From positions 1 to 40,216 of the forward strand of contig WRET01000029.1 in NCBI GenBank assembly GCA_009779195.1: a DNA stretch of 40,216 bases, given 5' to 3'. Positions 17,240-25,969 of the stretch are shown piece after piece. Every line of letters begins with the position of its first letter. Positions within the stretch are counted from its first letter, which is position 1. The stretch is from Micrococcales bacterium. GTDB lineage: Bacteria; Actinomycetota; Actinomycetes; Actinomycetales; Cellulomonadaceae. The position numbers and the translations under genes were made by a program. The notes under the pieces were generated by a model. That model was not told the DNA's origin. It did not search any database and saw only the letters and a list, made by a program, of their open reading frames with translations.

Positions 17240-18742
17240 ATGTCTGAAGACCTTCTGCGCACCGAACGGCGCGACCCGGGTGCTGACCCTCCAGGCGCGC
17301 GTGCCCTGCGGCGTAACGCCGCCCAGGTGCTGGCCGCGCTGCCGCCCCAGGCGCTCGCGCTCGGTGAGGCGTTCGCCGCCGCCGGCCACGAGCTGGCGCT
17401 GGTCGGCGGACCGGTGCGTGACGCGTTCTTGGGCCGGGCGAGCCATGACCTGGACTTCGCCACGTCGGCCGTCCCTGAGGTCACCGAGCGCCTGCTCAAG
17501 AAGTGGGGCGACGCGCACTGGGACATCGGGCGCAAGTTCGGGACCATCGGTGCGCGCCAGTACGCCCACGACGGCGGTGACGACGTCGTGGTCGAGGTCA
17601 CGACGTACCGGTCCGACCAGTACGACCCGCAGTCGCGCAAACCTGTGGTGGAGTTCGGCGACAGGCTCGAAGGTGACCTGGCCCGGCGCGACTTCACCGT
17701 CAACGCCATGGCGGTGCGGGTACCGTCGTTGCAGTTCGTCGACCCGTTCGACGGTCTGTCGGACCTTGCCGCTGGGGTCTTGCGGACCCCGGTCGCCCCG
17801 GAGCAGTCCTTCGACGACGACCCGTTGCGTATGATGCGCGGCGCGCGTTTTGCCGCCACGCTCGGGCTGGGCCTGGACAGCGCGGCCCGCCAGGCGACCG
17901 CAGCGATGGCCGAACGGATCACCATCGTGTCGGCCGAACGGGTGCGCGACGAGCTGGTCAAGCTGGTGCTGGCGCCACGGCCACGTGCCGGGCTGGAGGT
18001 CCTGGTCACCACCGGTCTGGCCGACCACGTGCTGCCCGAGCTGCCTGCGCTGCGGCTGGAGGCTGACGAGCACCACCACCACAAAGACGTCTACGAGCAC
18101 ACCCTGACGGTGCTGGAGCAGGCCGTCGCCCTGGAGACCGACGAGACCGGCCCGGTACCCGGACCGGACCTGGTGCTGCGCCTGGCTGCGCTGCTGCACG
18201 ACATCGGCAAACCCCGCACACGGCGGTTCGAGCCTGGTGGTGCGGTCAGCTTCCACCACCACGAGGTGGTCGGGGCGAAGATGGCCCGCAAACGGATGGC
18301 CGAGCTGCGTTTCGACAAGGCGACCACCACAGCGGTCTCGCACCTGGTCGAGCTGCACCTGCGGTTCCACGGTTATGCCGACGGCGGCTGGACCGACTCT
18401 GCGGTGCGCCGCTACGTCACCGACGCCGGTGACGAGCTCGAACGTCTGCACAGGCTGACCCGTTCGGACTGCACGACGCGGAACCGGCGCAAAGCCACGC
18501 GGCTGTGGGCCTCCTACGACGACCTGGAGCGCCGTATCGCCGCGCTGCGTGCCGCCGAAGAGCTCGACGCCATCCGCCCGGACCTCGACGGCCGGGCGAT
18601 CATGGCGTTGCTGGAGGTCGAACCTGGTCCTGTCGTCGGCGAGGCCTACCGGTTCTTGCTGGACCTGCGCCTCGAACGCGGACCGTTGGGCGAAGAGGCC
18701 GCAGCCGCCGCGCTGCGGGCCTGGTGGGCCGCGCGCGGCTGA
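17240..18742 (+). CDS. pcnA: CCA tRNA nucleotidyltransferase
   Basis: The 500-residue enzyme adds or repairs the 3' CCA end of tRNAs. The nucleotidyltransferase head has LVGGPVRD (55-61) and the metal-binding DLD (70-72), followed by RRDFTVNA. A C-terminal HD phosphohydrolase domain has HKDVYEHTL and LAALLHDIGKP, typical of the actinobacterial form. I chose ATG 17240 (MSEDLLRTERR) because family homology begins soon after; the same frame is open further upstream without homology. Its last 97 bases overlap the end of the convergent phosphatase gene. Confidence 0.95.
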   Translation: MSEDLLRTERRDPGADPPGARALRRNAAQVLAALPPQALALGEAFAAAGHELALVGGPVRDAFLGRASHDLDFATSAVPEVTERLLKKWGDAHWDIGRKFGTIGARQYAHDGGDDVVVEVTTYRSDQYDPQSRKPVVEFGDRLEGDLARRDFTVNAMAVRVPSLQFVDPFDGLSDLAAGVLRTPVAPEQSFDDDPLRMMRGARFAATLGLGLDSAARQATAAMAERITIVSAERVRDELVKLVLAPRPRAGLEVLVTTGLADHVLPELPALRLEADEHHHHKDVYEHTLTVLEQAVALETDETGPVPGPDLVLRLAALLHDIGKPRTRRFEPGGAVSFHHHEVVGAKMARKRMAELRFDKATTTAVSHLVELHLRFHGYADGGWTDSAVRRYVTDAGDELERLHRLTRSDCTTRNRRKATRLWASYDDLERRIAALRAAEELDAIRPDLDGRAIMALLEVEPGPVVGEAYRFLLDLRLERGPLGEEAAAAALRAWWAARG

Positions 18743-20274
18743 CGTCCGCCCTGCTGGTGTCCGCTCTGCTCGTTGTGACCGCTGTGCTCGTTGCGACTGC
18801 TGTGCTCAGGGTGCCCGCTCTGCTCAGCGGTGGGGCAGCGTACGACGAGCAGGCACAGGTCGTCCTCGTGGTGCTCGTCGACGAGCGCAGAGACCAGGTG
18901 GTCGCGCACCTCGCGTGCTGTGGTCCCGCACGAGCCGCGCAGCGCCTGCTCCAGGGCCTGCAGACCGTCGGCCAGGGACCGGCCCCGGCGTTCGACGAGC
19001 CCGTCGGTGTACAGCACGACCGTCGACCCCAGCGGCAGCGTCAGCTCTTCTTGCTGGACGGCTCCGGGGTTGAGCAACCCCACCGGCAGGGTCTGGGCCC
19101 GCTCGAGCTGGTAGACCTTGCCGTCGGGCCGGCACACGAACGGTGCGGGGTGCCCGGCGTTGACGTACTCGGCGCTCACATGGTCGGCGCCTTCGTCCAT
19201 GGTGATGCGCAGGCACACGATGGACGCCACGTCGTCCCACCCCAGGCCTTCGACCAACGACGCCAGCGCCCCCAGGGCCTGGGCCGGGGACTCCCCGCCC
19301 CACTGGCGGGCCCGCAGCAGGCTGGAGACCTGGCCCATGGCTGCCGCGGCGGTCATGTCGTGCCCGACGATGTCGCCGACGGTGAACACCGCGCCACGTT
19401 CGACAGGCAGCACGTCGTACCAGTCGCCGCCGACCTCGGCGCGCTGGCCTGAGGGCAGGTAGGTCGCCGACACGTCGATACCCGGCACGTCGGTCGCCCT
19501 CGGCAGCAACCGGTGCTGCAAGGTCAGCGCAGAACGGCGTTCGGACAGGTAGAGCCGGACGTTGTCGAGCGCCAGGCCGACGCGTCCCAGGTGGGTGGCG
19601 GTCACGATGGTGTCGATGTCGAGCGCACCAGGGTCCGGGTGCACCAAGCCCAGCAGGCCGATGGTCCGGTCCCGGGCGCACAGCGGCACCAGCAGCCAGT
19701 GCCCCAGCCCGAGCTCTTCGAGCAGGGCGTAGTGGTCGGCGCTGACCTTGCGGGCCAGCAGGTCGGTGTCCATGACCCGGGGCACGAGCACGTCGTCAGG
19801 GTCGGCGTGCACCGCCTCGCGGACCGCGTCGGACATCACCAGCCAGGAGTGGTCCAGGTTTTCCAGGCCGCGGGCGGCCGCGGCCTTCGCCGGTTCGCCG
19901 GTGGCGATACGCACGTGCTCGAACGCCCCCCCTCGCTCGGCCAGCAGCGCCACGAAGCCCCACTGGGCCAGCGGCGGCACCGCGATCTCGACCAAGGCGT
20001 CGGCGGCCTGGTGGTAGTCCAGGTGTTCAGAGACCGCGTCGGAGACCCGGGCGAGCAGCTCTAGCCGGTTGACGGTGGTGGGCGCGGGCCGCATATCAGG
20101 TTGGATGCTCATGTGGTCGTCGTCGGTGACCACGACTGTCAGCGCTGGCGCCGTCACCGACGCCGTCGGCTCGGCCTCTTCGTCGAGCAGCGGCGGTGTG
20201 TCCCGGTCTGGTTCCCGGTTGCCCACATCCATCACCTCGAGGCTACCGTAACGCGGCTCGACATTCACGCACAT
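18646..20274 (-). CDS. GAF-SpoIIE (PP2C-type) serine phosphatase 1
   Basis: The 542-residue protein has a GAF-like sensor (about 70-260) and a C-terminal SpoIIE/RsbU-type PPM phosphatase. The metal-binding signatures are all present: GGDWYDV, GDIVGHDMTAAAAMGQ, NAGHPAPF and YTDGLVE. Such proteins dephosphorylate anti-anti-sigma factors, but no partner kinase or STAS protein is encoded nearby. The start may be ATG 20274 or ATG 20232, which has a GAGG-like site just upstream. The last ~63 residues (HPEHSSRNEHSGHNEQSGHQQ, then basic) are read antisense to the end of pcnA and look like a late extension rather than part of the domain. It is paralogous to the next gene. Confidence 0.9.
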   Translation of the reverse strand: MCVNVEPRYGSLEVMDVGNREPDRDTPPLLDEEAEPTASVTAPALTVVVTDDDHMSIQPDMRPAPTTVNRLELLARVSDAVSEHLDYHQAADALVEIAVPPLAQWGFVALLAERGGAFEHVRIATGEPAKAAAARGLENLDHSWLVMSDAVREAVHADPDDVLVPRVMDTDLLARKVSADHYALLEELGLGHWLLVPLCARDRTIGLLGLVHPDPGALDIDTIVTATHLGRVGLALDNVRLYLSERRSALTLQHRLLPRATDVPGIDVSATYLPSGQRAEVGGDWYDVLPVERGAVFTVGDIVGHDMTAAAAMGQVSSLLRARQWGGESPAQALGALASLVEGLGWDDVASIVCLRITMDEGADHVSAEYVNAGHPAPFVCRPDGKVYQLERAQTLPVGLLNPGAVQQEELTLPLGSTVVLYTDGLVERRGRSLADGLQALEQALRGSCGTTAREVRDHLVSALVDEHHEDDLCLLVVRCPTAEQSGHPEHSSRNEHSGHNEQSGHQQGGRQPRAAHQARSAAAAASSPNGPRSRRRSSKNR

Positions 20275-20460
20275 TGCGCAAATGATCAGGGCGTTCGGCG
20301 GGAGCCCGCCGTGTGGGCACGGCTGGCACCAGTGGTTCTGCCACCGGATTTCACCCGCACCGCCGGTGCCGAGTCATCACAAGACCCACTTGTCGAAGCA
20401 CAAGTCAATGCAATTGGTCAGACAAGCAGTGTTGTGGCGAAATGCTAACTATGACCCGGT
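20275..20460. other. intergenic region between the two phosphatase genes
   Basis: This gap is more A/T-rich than its surroundings. It contains ACTTGT(CGAAGC)ACAAGT at 20388-20405, a 6-bp-stem hairpin, and a GC-rich short hairpin near 20298-20314. Reading leftwards there is a TTGACT that could be a -35 box, but no good -10 follows at 17 bp. A promoter for phosphatase 1 probably lies here, but I cannot place it. Confidence 0.3.
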
Positions 20461-22257
20461 TCAGCGGCTCCGGACGACCTTCCCCGCGTCGTCGACGGGC
20501 AGCAGCGGAGCGGGTACGACGTTCACCCGCCGGTCGACCGGGCGCTCGCGGGTGCCTCGTCCGCGCACGACGAGCAGGCACACGTCGTCTTCGGGGTGGT
20601 CTTGGACCAACGTGGTCAGCAGGTGGTCGCGAACCTGGGCGGCAGTGCCGTCGGGGGCTGACCGCAGGGCGCGGGCCAGGGCTGCCAGCCCGTCTTCCAG
20701 CGGCCGGTCGCGGCGTTCGACGAGCCCGTCGGTGTAGAGCACGACGACCGACCCCGACGGCAGCTCCAGCTCGTCCTCGCCGATGTCTGTGGCGGGGTCG
20801 TGCAGGCCCAGCGGCGCCCCACGGGCCGGGCGCATCTGGTAGACAGCGCCGTCGGGCAGGCGTACGAAAGGCGCAGGGTGCCCGAGGTTGGCGTACTGCA
20901 GCTGCCCGCCGGTGGGCGTGGTCACCCAGCGCATGTACGTCACCGACGCCACGTCGTTCCAGTGCATACCGTGCAGGGCGTCGGCGACGGTCTTGAACAC
21001 CTCCGACGGAGATCCGCCGAGCCAGCTGTGGGCGCGCAGCAGCACCGACAGCTGGCCCATGGTGGCCGCAGCGCTCATGTCGTGGCCCACGACGTCACCG
21101 ACGGCGAGCATGGTGGACCCGTCAGCGAGCGGGAACACGTCGTACCAGTCGCCGCCGATCTCTGCCGAGTTCCCCGACGGGCGGTAGGCCGCCGCGGTGT
21201 CCAGGTCGGCGACAGTCACCGCTGTGGGCAAGAAGCGGTGCTGCAACGTCAAGGCGGTGGCCCGTTCAGCCCGGTACAGGCGGGTGTTGTCCAAGGCGAT
21301 CCCCACACGGGCGCGCAGCAACGTCGTGGTGACGACCGTGGGCACGTCGAACCGGTCGGGGTCGCGCGCCTCGAGCGCCATGAGCCCCAGCATCTGGTTG
21401 CGGGCGAACAACGGCACGGCCAGACGCGTGCCGATCCCCAGGTCGAACAACGCGTCGAGGTGGCGTTTGGCCGGTACGAGTCGGCTGAGCATGCCGATGT
21501 CGACGACCTCGGGCAGCAGGAGGTCCTCGTGGCTGGCCATGAGGGTGTCGCGCACCCACGACGTCGGGCTGGCCAGGGCGCGGGCCACCCAGTGAGGAAG
21601 GTTCTGCTGCACGACTCGCCAGGACTCGGCCTTGGAGGAGTCGGCGACGGCGACCGCGTAGTGCTCAGGGCGGTCGTGCTCGTCGAACAACACGACGAAA
21701 CCCCAGTCCGCGAGCTCGGGGACCACAGCGGTGGCCAGGGCGTCGGCAGCCTCGTGGTAGTCGGTGTGCTCGGTCATGGCATCGACGACCCGGGTGATCA
21801 GCGCCAGCCGGTCAGCCTGGTTCGCCACGGCCGCCTCGGCGGCACGGGCGCGTTCGGAGACCACGTCAGCGGTGGCATCGACGAGCACGGCGGCGTGGTG
21901 GGTGATGTGGTCGTCGTCGTCGGAGATCGGGGTGATGACCAGGCGGTTCCAGAACGCGGTGCCGTCTTTGCGGTAGTTCAGCAGCGCTGTGGTCACAGTG
22001 CTGCCCGCGGCGAGCTCTTGGTTCATCCGCTGCACCGCGGCCCGGTCGGTGTGCGGACCCTGGAGGAACCGGGGGTTACGGCCCAGCACCTCCGACCGCG
22101 AGTACCCCGTCAGCGCTGTGAACCCTTTGTTCGCCCAGACGATCGGGTGGTCCCCGGCGGCCTGCGTCACGACGATCGCTGTGCGCGCGGAGTTCAGGGC
22201 CCGTCCGGCAAGGCCGTACAGCACGTTGGAGTCCCACAGGGGGACAGGTTCGGACAC
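20461..22257 (-). CDS. PAS(LOV-like)-GAF-SpoIIE serine phosphatase 2
   Basis: The 598-residue protein has an N-terminal PAS domain of LOV type (about 15-130), a GAF domain, and a SpoIIE phosphatase with GGDWYDVF, GDVVGHDMSAAATMGQ, NLGHPAPF and YTDGLVE. The LOV signature reads GRNPRFLQGPHTD (residues 59-71). The usual flavin-adduct cysteine (GxNCRFLQ) is proline 62, so a classical photocycle is not possible. I chose GTG 22257 because AAGGTG lies five bases upstream and the extra N-terminus from 22368 has no homology. It is a tandem paralogue of phosphatase 1, sharing the GAF phrase (E-TDYHEAADAL, ADWGFV). Confidence 0.92.
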   Translation of the reverse strand: MSEPVPLWDSNVLYGLAGRALNSARTAIVVTQAAGDHPIVWANKGFTALTGYSRSEVLGRNPRFLQGPHTDRAAVQRMNQELAAGSTVTTALLNYRKDGTAFWNRLVITPISDDDDHITHHAAVLVDATADVVSERARAAEAAVANQADRLALITRVVDAMTEHTDYHEAADALATAVVPELADWGFVVLFDEHDRPEHYAVAVADSSKAESWRVVQQNLPHWVARALASPTSWVRDTLMASHEDLLLPEVVDIGMLSRLVPAKRHLDALFDLGIGTRLAVPLFARNQMLGLMALEARDPDRFDVPTVVTTTLLRARVGIALDNTRLYRAERATALTLQHRFLPTAVTVADLDTAAAYRPSGNSAEIGGDWYDVFPLADGSTMLAVGDVVGHDMSAAATMGQLSVLLRAHSWLGGSPSEVFKTVADALHGMHWNDVASVTYMRWVTTPTGGQLQYANLGHPAPFVRLPDGAVYQMRPARGAPLGLHDPATDIGEDELELPSGSVVVLYTDGLVERRDRPLEDGLAALARALRSAPDGTAAQVRDHLLTTLVQDHPEDDVCLLVVRGRGTRERPVDRRVNVVPAPLLPVDDAGKVVRSR

Positions 22258-22470
22258 GCGATCACCTTGCTCGGTCGCATCGGGGAGCGGACGGCGTACA
22301 CGTCGTCCACTCCGGTTGTACTCAACTAACGCGCCGCTCCCGAATGCAGCACCTGGTAGCCAGCGCACGCCAGACCGATGCCCGGTCGGTTGGGTGTGTG
22401 ACCACAGTGAACCTCCAACAACTCCCAGTAGTCACTCTACGGTGCAGCCTCGTCGCTTGCAGAAAGTGGT

Positions 22471-22587
22471 GTGGAGACAGTGGGGACGGTGGAGACAGTG
22501 GGGACGGTTCCTGCTGTCTCGTGGACCTGCGCCACCGGCGCAGGTCCTAACGAGACAGAGGAACCGTCCCCACCGTCCCCACCCCCA
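22471..22587. repeat. long hairpin repeat, TGGGGACGGTTCC family, copy 1
   Basis: A near-palindrome in which TGGGGACGGTTCCT (22499-22512) pairs with AGGAACCGTCCCCA (22559-22572). TGTCTCG pairs with CGAGACA, and the centre is GGACCTGCGCC-ACC-GGCGCAGGTCC. The left side has an extra copy of GTGGAGACAGTGGGGACGG. It ends 6 bp past the stop of the MFS gene on the minus strand and could terminate it. Confidence 0.85.
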
Positions 22588-22593
22588 CCGGTA

Positions 22594-23928
22594 TCAGCCC
22601 GTGCCCTCACTCTGGGCTGGGAACCGTGGCACTGTCCGGTACACCAGTGCCACGGCCACATACCCGGCCGTCAGCACCACGAACACCGGTGCTGACCAGC
22701 CCGTGTCGGGCAGGACGAGCGCCGCCAGCCCCGCCGCCACGACGAACGCTGCGTTGAAGGTCACGTCGTACAGCGCGAACGCCCGTCCTCGGAACAGGTC
22801 GCCGGTGTCGCGCTGGACGATCGTGTCGACCGCGATCTTCGTGCCCTGCACCGACGCCCCGAGCACCACAGCGCTGGCAGCGACCACCGGCCAGCTCGGA
22901 CCGGTCGCCAGCACCCCCTGCGCCACGGCCCCCAGCGCCAAGCACCCCACCACCCACCGGGCCGGGTCGCTGTGCACGACCGGCGTGACCAGCACCGCCA
23001 ACCCGTTACCCACGAACGAGACCCCCAGCAGCACAGCGAAGGTCACCAGCCCCGCGTCGACGTCTGCCGGGTCTGACAGCAAGTTCCGGCTGAGCAGCAC
23101 CAACGCCAAAAAGTTCACGCCATAGACAAACCGCTGCACCCCCATCACCGCGATCGCCGCCCCAGGGGTGCGCCGGGCCACGAGGTACCGCCCCGCCGCG
23201 GCCAGGTCGTTCCAGGTCGCCGCGAGGTTGGCGGCAAGCCCACGCCACCGCGACGGTCCGCGGCCGCAGCGCTGCGGCCCGAGCTGGTCGGCACCGATCC
23301 GCAGCGCCAGCACCGCCGCCCCGCCGAACAGCACCGCCGCCGCCGCCAGCGTCCACCCGTTGCGCACCGCCCCGGCGGGCAGCGCCCGCCCCACGACGAA
23401 ACCCACCGCCGCCCCTGTCACGGCTGCCACCGCCCCCAGCGTCGGTGTCAACGAGTTCGCCGTCAGCAACAGCGGCCCAGGCACCACCAACGGCTGCCCC
23501 GCCGACAGCGCCGACAACAAGAACCGGTTCACCCCCACGATCACCAACGCCAGCACGTACACCACCAGGTTGACCCCCGTGGTGGCGATCACCGCTGCCA
23601 GCACCCCCGTGAGCACCATCCGCACGAGGTTCGCCGCGACCAGCACCTGCCGCCGCCGCCACCGGTCCAGCAACGGTCCGGCGAACGGCCCCACCACGGT
23701 GAACGGCAACAACAGCACCGCAAAAGCCGCCGCGACCCCACCAGCTGTCGTCATCCGCTCCGGCGAGAAGAAGAACAACGTCGCCAGCCCCACCTGGAAC
23801 ACCCCGTCGCCTGCCTGCGAGACCACCCGCACCGTGAACAGCCGCCGGAACCCGGCCGTCCGCGCCAACCCCACGAGGTCCTCGAGCACCCGCACCCGAG
23901 CCCCCGTCGACCGACCCGACCCGTCCAC
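22594..23928 (-). CDS. MFS transporter
   Basis: The 444-residue protein has about twelve hydrophobic segments and the MFS cytoplasmic loop (GPLLDRWRRRQVLVAANLVR). A second half resembles other actinobacterial efflux-type MFS proteins. The substrate cannot be inferred. The GTG at 23928 opens VDGSGRSTGARVRVLEDLVGLARTAGFRRLFTVR; transport homology begins near VGLARTAGFRRLF. It stands alone on the minus strand, with the small membrane gene 85 bp upstream in the same direction. Confidence 0.88.
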   Translation of the reverse strand: MDGSGRSTGARVRVLEDLVGLARTAGFRRLFTVRVVSQAGDGVFQVGLATLFFFSPERMTTAGGVAAAFAVLLLPFTVVGPFAGPLLDRWRRRQVLVAANLVRMVLTGVLAAVIATTGVNLVVYVLALVIVGVNRFLLSALSAGQPLVVPGPLLLTANSLTPTLGAVAAVTGAAVGFVVGRALPAGAVRNGWTLAAAAVLFGGAAVLALRIGADQLGPQRCGRGPSRWRGLAANLAATWNDLAAAGRYLVARRTPGAAIAVMGVQRFVYGVNFLALVLLSRNLLSDPADVDAGLVTFAVLLGVSFVGNGLAVLVTPVVHSDPARWVVGCLALGAVAQGVLATGPSWPVVAASAVVLGASVQGTKIAVDTIVQRDTGDLFRGRAFALYDVTFNAAFVVAAGLAALVLPDTGWSAPVFVVLTAGYVAVALVYRTVPRFPAQSEGTG

Positions 23929-24013
23929 CCCCGCAGGCTACTGGCCCGGCCTCGCGCCGTATACGCGTCGACATACGACCCGTCGAAGCGTTCGGGCCTC
24001 TGGCTCTGGAACG

Positions 24014-24178
24014 TCAGCCGGCTGTGCCTCGGGAGCGCACCCAGGCGCCAACCCGTCGGGCCACGGAGACGACCAAGATCACCACCGCGGCGCCGGCCCA
24101 GGCAACCCCCATCACCACGGCCCCGATGGTCCCGCCGATCGTCGCCTTCCCACGCGGGACCCTGCGGGGGGTCTGCAT
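24014..24178 (-). CDS. small single-helix membrane protein (54 residues)
   Basis: ATG 24178 to TGA 24014 encodes a basic start (MQTPRRVPRGKATIGG), one long hydrophobic helix (AVVMGVAWAGAAVVILVVSV) and a basic tail (ARRVGAWVRSRGTAG). Third positions are nearly all G or C, and the hydropathy pattern is clean, so I think it is real although very short. The ribosome-binding site is weak (GGTGATGG). It may be cotranscribed with the MFS gene. No family is recognised. Confidence 0.6.
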   Translation of the reverse strand: MQTPRRVPRGKATIGGTIGAVVMGVAWAGAAVVILVVSVARRVGAWVRSRGTAG

Positions 24179-24269
24179 CGTCCATCACCGCCTGTCGTCG
24201 CACGGGGCACGGTCTGACCATACCGTCGCTGCAAAAGTTCCCTGCTTGGTCGCCCGCGGGGCGGTGGAG

Positions 24270-24379
24270 ACAGTGGGTGCAAGACAGTGGGGACGGTTCC
24301 TGCTGTCTCGTGGAACTGCGCCACCGGCGCAGGTCCCACCGAGACAGAGGAACCGTCCCCACTGTCTTGCACCCACTGT
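24270..24379. repeat. long hairpin repeat, TGGGGACGGTTCC family, copy 2
   Basis: An almost perfect 54-base inverted repeat around an ACC loop. ACAGTGGGTGCAAGACAG on the left pairs with its complement ending at 24379. The core TGGGGACGGTTCCT (24288-24301) pairs with 24348-24361, and the centre shares CTGCGCC-ACC-GGCGCAG with copy 1. It lies 28 bp beyond the stop of the OmpA-like gene; a partial AGAGGAACCG follows at about 24391. Confidence 0.9.
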
Positions 24380-24407
24380 CCTGGCGAGGCAGAGGAACCG
24401 ACTCGTG

Positions 24408-25550
24408 TCACCGGGTGACAGTGATGACGACGCGACGGTTGAGCGCCCGTCCTTCCGCGGTGGAGTTGTCTGCACGTGGGTGGGTCAACCCGTGCCCCAC
24501 GGTGGTGATCCGCGAACGGTCCACACCGTGGTCGACGAGCCACGCCGCGACTGTCTCGGCGCGACGGCGCGACAGGTCCTGGTTGTACTCGGCGGTGTCC
24601 ACATTGTCGGTGTGGCCTTCGACGAGCACTGTCGAGCTGTCAGGCATGGCCTGGATATCGCGGAGGATCGCTGTGAGCGCCGGGTCAGCTTCGGGGCGCA
24701 GCGTGTCCTTGTCGGAGTCGAACAGCACGTCGCCGGTAGCGGTGTATGTCGTCTTGTCGTCGTCGGAGGAGGTCTCGACGTCGTCGGTCAGCCGGTACCA
24801 CGAGAGGTATGCGTGGGGCACGCAGCGGCGCTCCATGTACATGCGCTCGGCGTAGGTGCGAGGGATGTAGAGGCGGGCGATGTACTGCCCGTCGGACCGG
24901 GCGCTGGGCCGCGTGCCGGAGGCCTGGGTCGCCGACGACTGCGTGAGAGAAGACCGGGTGAGCGAGGGGCGAGTGACGGACGAGACGAAGTCGCCCTCCT
25001 TCTTGTCGGCGGTGACCTGGCACACCTCTTCAGCGCGGACCCCCGCCACGCGAACCTCGTTGACGGTCTGCGCGGGCAGGACGACCTCGTCCAGCACAGT
25101 GCCGTCAGGCAGCTTCACCTGTGGCAGCCGACGCTCAGGGATGGTGTACGCAGGGATGAACGCCTCGCTGATCGCCACCGCCCCGAGGCAACCACCGGGG
25201 GCGTCGTACTCCACGATGCACCCAGCGTGACCGACCCGTTCAGGGATCTGCGCCGCCGGGACCCCCGGGATCACGATGGTCAGGTCGCCGATGGTGACGC
25301 TGTCTCCCTCGACCTCTGGGATCTCCTGGGCTTCGATGACCACGTCGTCGAGCATGGTCACCGTCTTGCCTGGCCCTGGCTCGCAGATGGACAGGCTGAG
25401 CGGACCCGCGCCCGGCTTGCCCGCTGTCTGCCCCGCTGTCTGCCCCGCTGTCGGGTTCGTCGGGTCCTTCCCAGACCCAGACGTGCACCCTGCAACGACG
25501 ACCACCGCCCCGATGACCGCCGTGATACGAACAGCTGCTGTCCTCTTCAT
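24408..25550 (-). CDS. OmpA-family peptidoglycan-binding lipoprotein
   Basis: The 380-residue protein begins with a lipoprotein signal (MKRTAAVRITAVIGAVVVVAGC), with acylation expected at the Cys. A Gln/Thr/Ala repeat (AGQTAGQTAG) and a unique Cys-containing region follow. The C-terminal OmpA domain has LFDSDKDTLRP, VEGHTDNVD, NQDLSRRRAETV and GRALNRRVVI; the Asp and Arg of this fold bind diaminopimelate in peptidoglycan. ATG 25550 is preceded by GGAGGGAA. The middle region (about 60-250) has no family I know. It may tether the membrane to the wall. Confidence 0.92.
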   Translation of the reverse strand: MKRTAAVRITAVIGAVVVVAGCTSGSGKDPTNPTAGQTAGQTAGKPGAGPLSLSICEPGPGKTVTMLDDVVIEAQEIPEVEGDSVTIGDLTIVIPGVPAAQIPERVGHAGCIVEYDAPGGCLGAVAISEAFIPAYTIPERRLPQVKLPDGTVLDEVVLPAQTVNEVRVAGVRAEEVCQVTADKKEGDFVSSVTRPSLTRSSLTQSSATQASGTRPSARSDGQYIARLYIPRTYAERMYMERRCVPHAYLSWYRLTDDVETSSDDDKTTYTATGDVLFDSDKDTLRPEADPALTAILRDIQAMPDSSTVLVEGHTDNVDTAEYNQDLSRRRAETVAAWLVDHGVDRSRITTVGHGLTHPRADNSTAEGRALNRRVVITVTR

Positions 25551-25969
25551 CACTGTTCCCTCCCCACGTGTTCCCACACACGCTGAACCCTGGTCGAGCA
25601 GAACGGCCGTCCAGCGATCCGTTCCGTCGCCGCTGGCTGGTCGTCGCCCTACGACTACGATTCTCGGCGCCCCGCACATGTTCCCGCCGCGCCTACGAGC
25701 TGGTGTGCAGCGCCCTGGCCCGCACCACCACGACGAGGCCTGCGCGAGGACGGACGTCTGCGGCGGCGTCGGCTGTGCCCATGTGATCGATCGATATGTC
25801 CCGGTACACCCACAGGAGGTGGGCTGATCACCGGACGGGTATCTAGCGTGACCTGTGCACGTCAGCGTCCACGGTGCCCGACCGCGGGTCCGGCAGAACG
25901 TCTGGGTGCGTGCTGGGTGGAGATGCTCCTAGCACACGGCTCTGTTCTACCAGCGGAAGGATCTCAGTC
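25551..25969. other. divergent intergenic region
   Basis: This 419-bp gap separates the OmpA-like gene (minus) from the small lipoprotein gene (plus). Ribosome-binding sites for both lie at its ends. It contains ATCGATCGAT (about 25788-25797) and a 29-codon minus-strand frame with good codon bias (MGTADAAADV... at about 25780-25694) that I cannot confirm. No promoter boxes are clear. Confidence 0.35.
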
